From: Rhodoferax sp.
GTDB lineage: Bacteria > Pseudomonadota > Gammaproteobacteria > Burkholderiales > Burkholderiaceae_C
Assembly: GCA_030683195.1 (NCBI GenBank)
Contig: JAUXQA010000184.1
Location: forward strand, 1-6,938
Reading direction: 5' to 3'
DNA length: 6,938 nucleotides
Below the pieces are notes generated by a model. The model worked only from the letters and a program-made list of their open reading frames with translations, was not told the origin of the DNA and ran no database searches. Position numbers and translations under genes: made by a program. This document shows, in pieces, positions 5,890 to 6,938 of this stretch; position 1 is the stretch's first letter; each line of letters starts with the position of its first letter.

Positions 5890-6938
5890 GTTGTGCAGCT
5901 GTCACTCGTCGGTAAATGAACAGGTCTTCATTTCGATCTGCCGGGTGCCGTATCGCGCTGTGTGAAACCCAATCCTTGCTCTTGACAATTGTCGGCAGTG
6001 TGGCAAAAGCGTCCTTATCTACAATCAGCCAAGGGCAGGTATTTCCTGTATCAGTGGGCTTGATAACGAGATTGCCATGGAATTTGAATGCCGCAATTTG
6101 ACTGCGGCTTAGGCCATGTGCCACAACGCATTGAGGATGTTGTTTCATGAGAACCATCGTGCGCCGCACCAAGGGAGCATTGCTTCGGGCGAAATCAAGG
6201 AGCGGTAGCCACAGCGTCATCAGCAGCAGCCAGCACAAAGTCGCTCCACCAGCTGGCAGCACCAAGCTCTTCCATATCGCAGCTCGATGGCGACCCACGC
6301 GCCACACGACGAGCCAAGCCCAAGCGGATGTCGCTGCAAGTGCAATGATAAAAGGTAGAAATGAGAAATCGGGTTCGAACCCCGGAGCAAGCCGGGCAAC
6401 ATTTGCTGCAGGGCGTGCGGGGAAACCCGTTTGCATTGCCACCCAAATGATCCAGATGATGGAGGCGCAGCCTGAAAAAAATATCAACGTAAACCAATCC
6501 ACCAGGGCGGCAACACTGCGCTTCAATGTTGGCAATGAAAAGGCAGCCAGCGCCGCAAGCGCTGGGAGCGACATCAATAAGGAGCGATCATTAGATGCCG
6601 TGGTCAAGGTCGCTCCAATGGCTACTGCCGTGAACCAGAGCGGTATGGAGAGATGAAGGCTGGGTATGTCGCCGCGAATAAGCTGGCGACGCCACTGCCA
6701 CAGAGTCCATAACGCAAGTGGCCATACTGGCCAGGTAAACCAGAGGAATAGTCGCCCCAGACTCCGCCATTCCATCCAATCAGCCTGGGGCAACTCGATT
6801 CGCCAACGCCAGAGGCCCAGAACTGTCGACATAAACGCAACGCAGATGGTAATCAGTGCAATGCCTGAGGCCCGTCTGTACTTGTGACATGTGATGTCTG
6901 TCGCTGTCGATCTGTCAAACAGGTGAATCAAAGAGCCG
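5885..6938 (-). CDS. ArnT-like membrane glycosyltransferase, C-terminal part (cut by window edge)
   Basis: This is the C-terminal 350 residues of a polytopic membrane protein resembling GT-C glycosyltransferases of the ArnT/PMT group (GT83/GT39), which move sugars from polyprenyl-phosphate carriers onto lipid or protein acceptors on the periplasmic side. About seven hydrophobic segments are visible, the first at about residues 23-43 and the second near 60-80 of the fragment. One holds NDRSLLMSLPALAALAAF, like the ArnT stretch where an Arg precedes a Leu-Pro-rich helix. After WLPLLDFARS comes a soluble C-terminal domain of about 100 residues ending in ADRNEDLFIYRR. The frame stays open through the last base; the TTG near 6931 is internal, not a start. 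The N-terminal half, including the expected catalytic acidic residue of the first periplasmic loop, is outside. The family call rests on topology and these motifs; acceptor and sugar are unknown. Confidence 0.75.
   Translation of the reverse strand, partial: GSLIHLFDRSTATDITCHKYRRASGIALITICVAFMSTVLGLWRWRIELPQADWMEWRSLGRLFLWFTWPVWPLALWTLWQWRRQLIRGDIPSLHLSIPLWFTAVAIGATLTTASNDRSLLMSLPALAALAAFSLPTLKRSVAALVDWFTLIFFSGCASIIWIIWVAMQTGFPARPAANVARLAPGFEPDFSFLPFIIALAATSAWAWLVVWRVGRHRAAIWKSLVLPAGGATLCWLLLMTLWLPLLDFARSNAPLVRRTMVLMKQHPQCVVAHGLSRSQIAAFKFHGNLVIKPTDTGNTCPWLIVDKDAFATLPTIVKSKDWVSHSAIRHPADRNEDLFIYRRVTAAQR

Noticed and set aside
6147..6656. Plus-strand 169-codon frame opposite the membrane glycosyltransferase
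   Set aside because: Ala/Ser/Arg-rich translation typical of an antisense shadow of a hydrophobic membrane protein; the minus strand carries the coherent transmembrane pattern.

Overview
The window reads as chromosomal DNA of a betaproteobacterium, most likely Burkholderiales and close to the Comamonadaceae (Rhodoferax/Polaromonas-like). This is inferred from the wording of the ClpS, ClpA, FutA-type and ArnT-like proteins and from moderate GC. No genus can be fixed from the sequence alone. There are five protein genes, one of them cut by the right edge. No tRNA, rRNA, CRISPR array or intact mobile element was seen.

Bases 1-765 hold no gene I can defend. Bases 1-430 are GC-rich with overlapping open frames on both strands, none recognisable. 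Bases 450-560 are AT-rich and carry two short tandem repeats. Bases 580-682 contain a small dyad with a Fur-box-like half, a stem-loop and a good rho-independent terminator, which is the layout of a small RNA or of the end of an upstream transcript.

Bases 766-3597 are the clpS-clpA pair. ClpS is the N-degron adaptor and ClpA the AAA+ unfoldase that feeds ClpP. The 141 bp between them hold an imperfect hairpin and a possible extended -10 promoter, so clpA may be expressed partly on its own. A long hairpin at 3601-3658 closes clpA.

Bases 3833-4876 (minus strand) encode a periplasmic Fe3+-binding protein of the FutA type with its His-Tyr and triple-Tyr ligand positions intact. No permease or ATPase gene lies beside it. 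It is divergent, across 57 bp, from a plus-strand patatin-like phospholipase lipoprotein (4934-5851). That gene converges, with 33 bp between stops, on the C-terminal part of an ArnT-like membrane glycosyltransferase (minus strand, open at the right edge).

The window is mostly conserved housekeeping and envelope functions. I did not find a clear undescribed multi-gene system. The most rewarding places to look are the 5' non-coding block (repeat relic and possible small RNA), the clpS-clpA spacer, and the isolated iron-binding protein.
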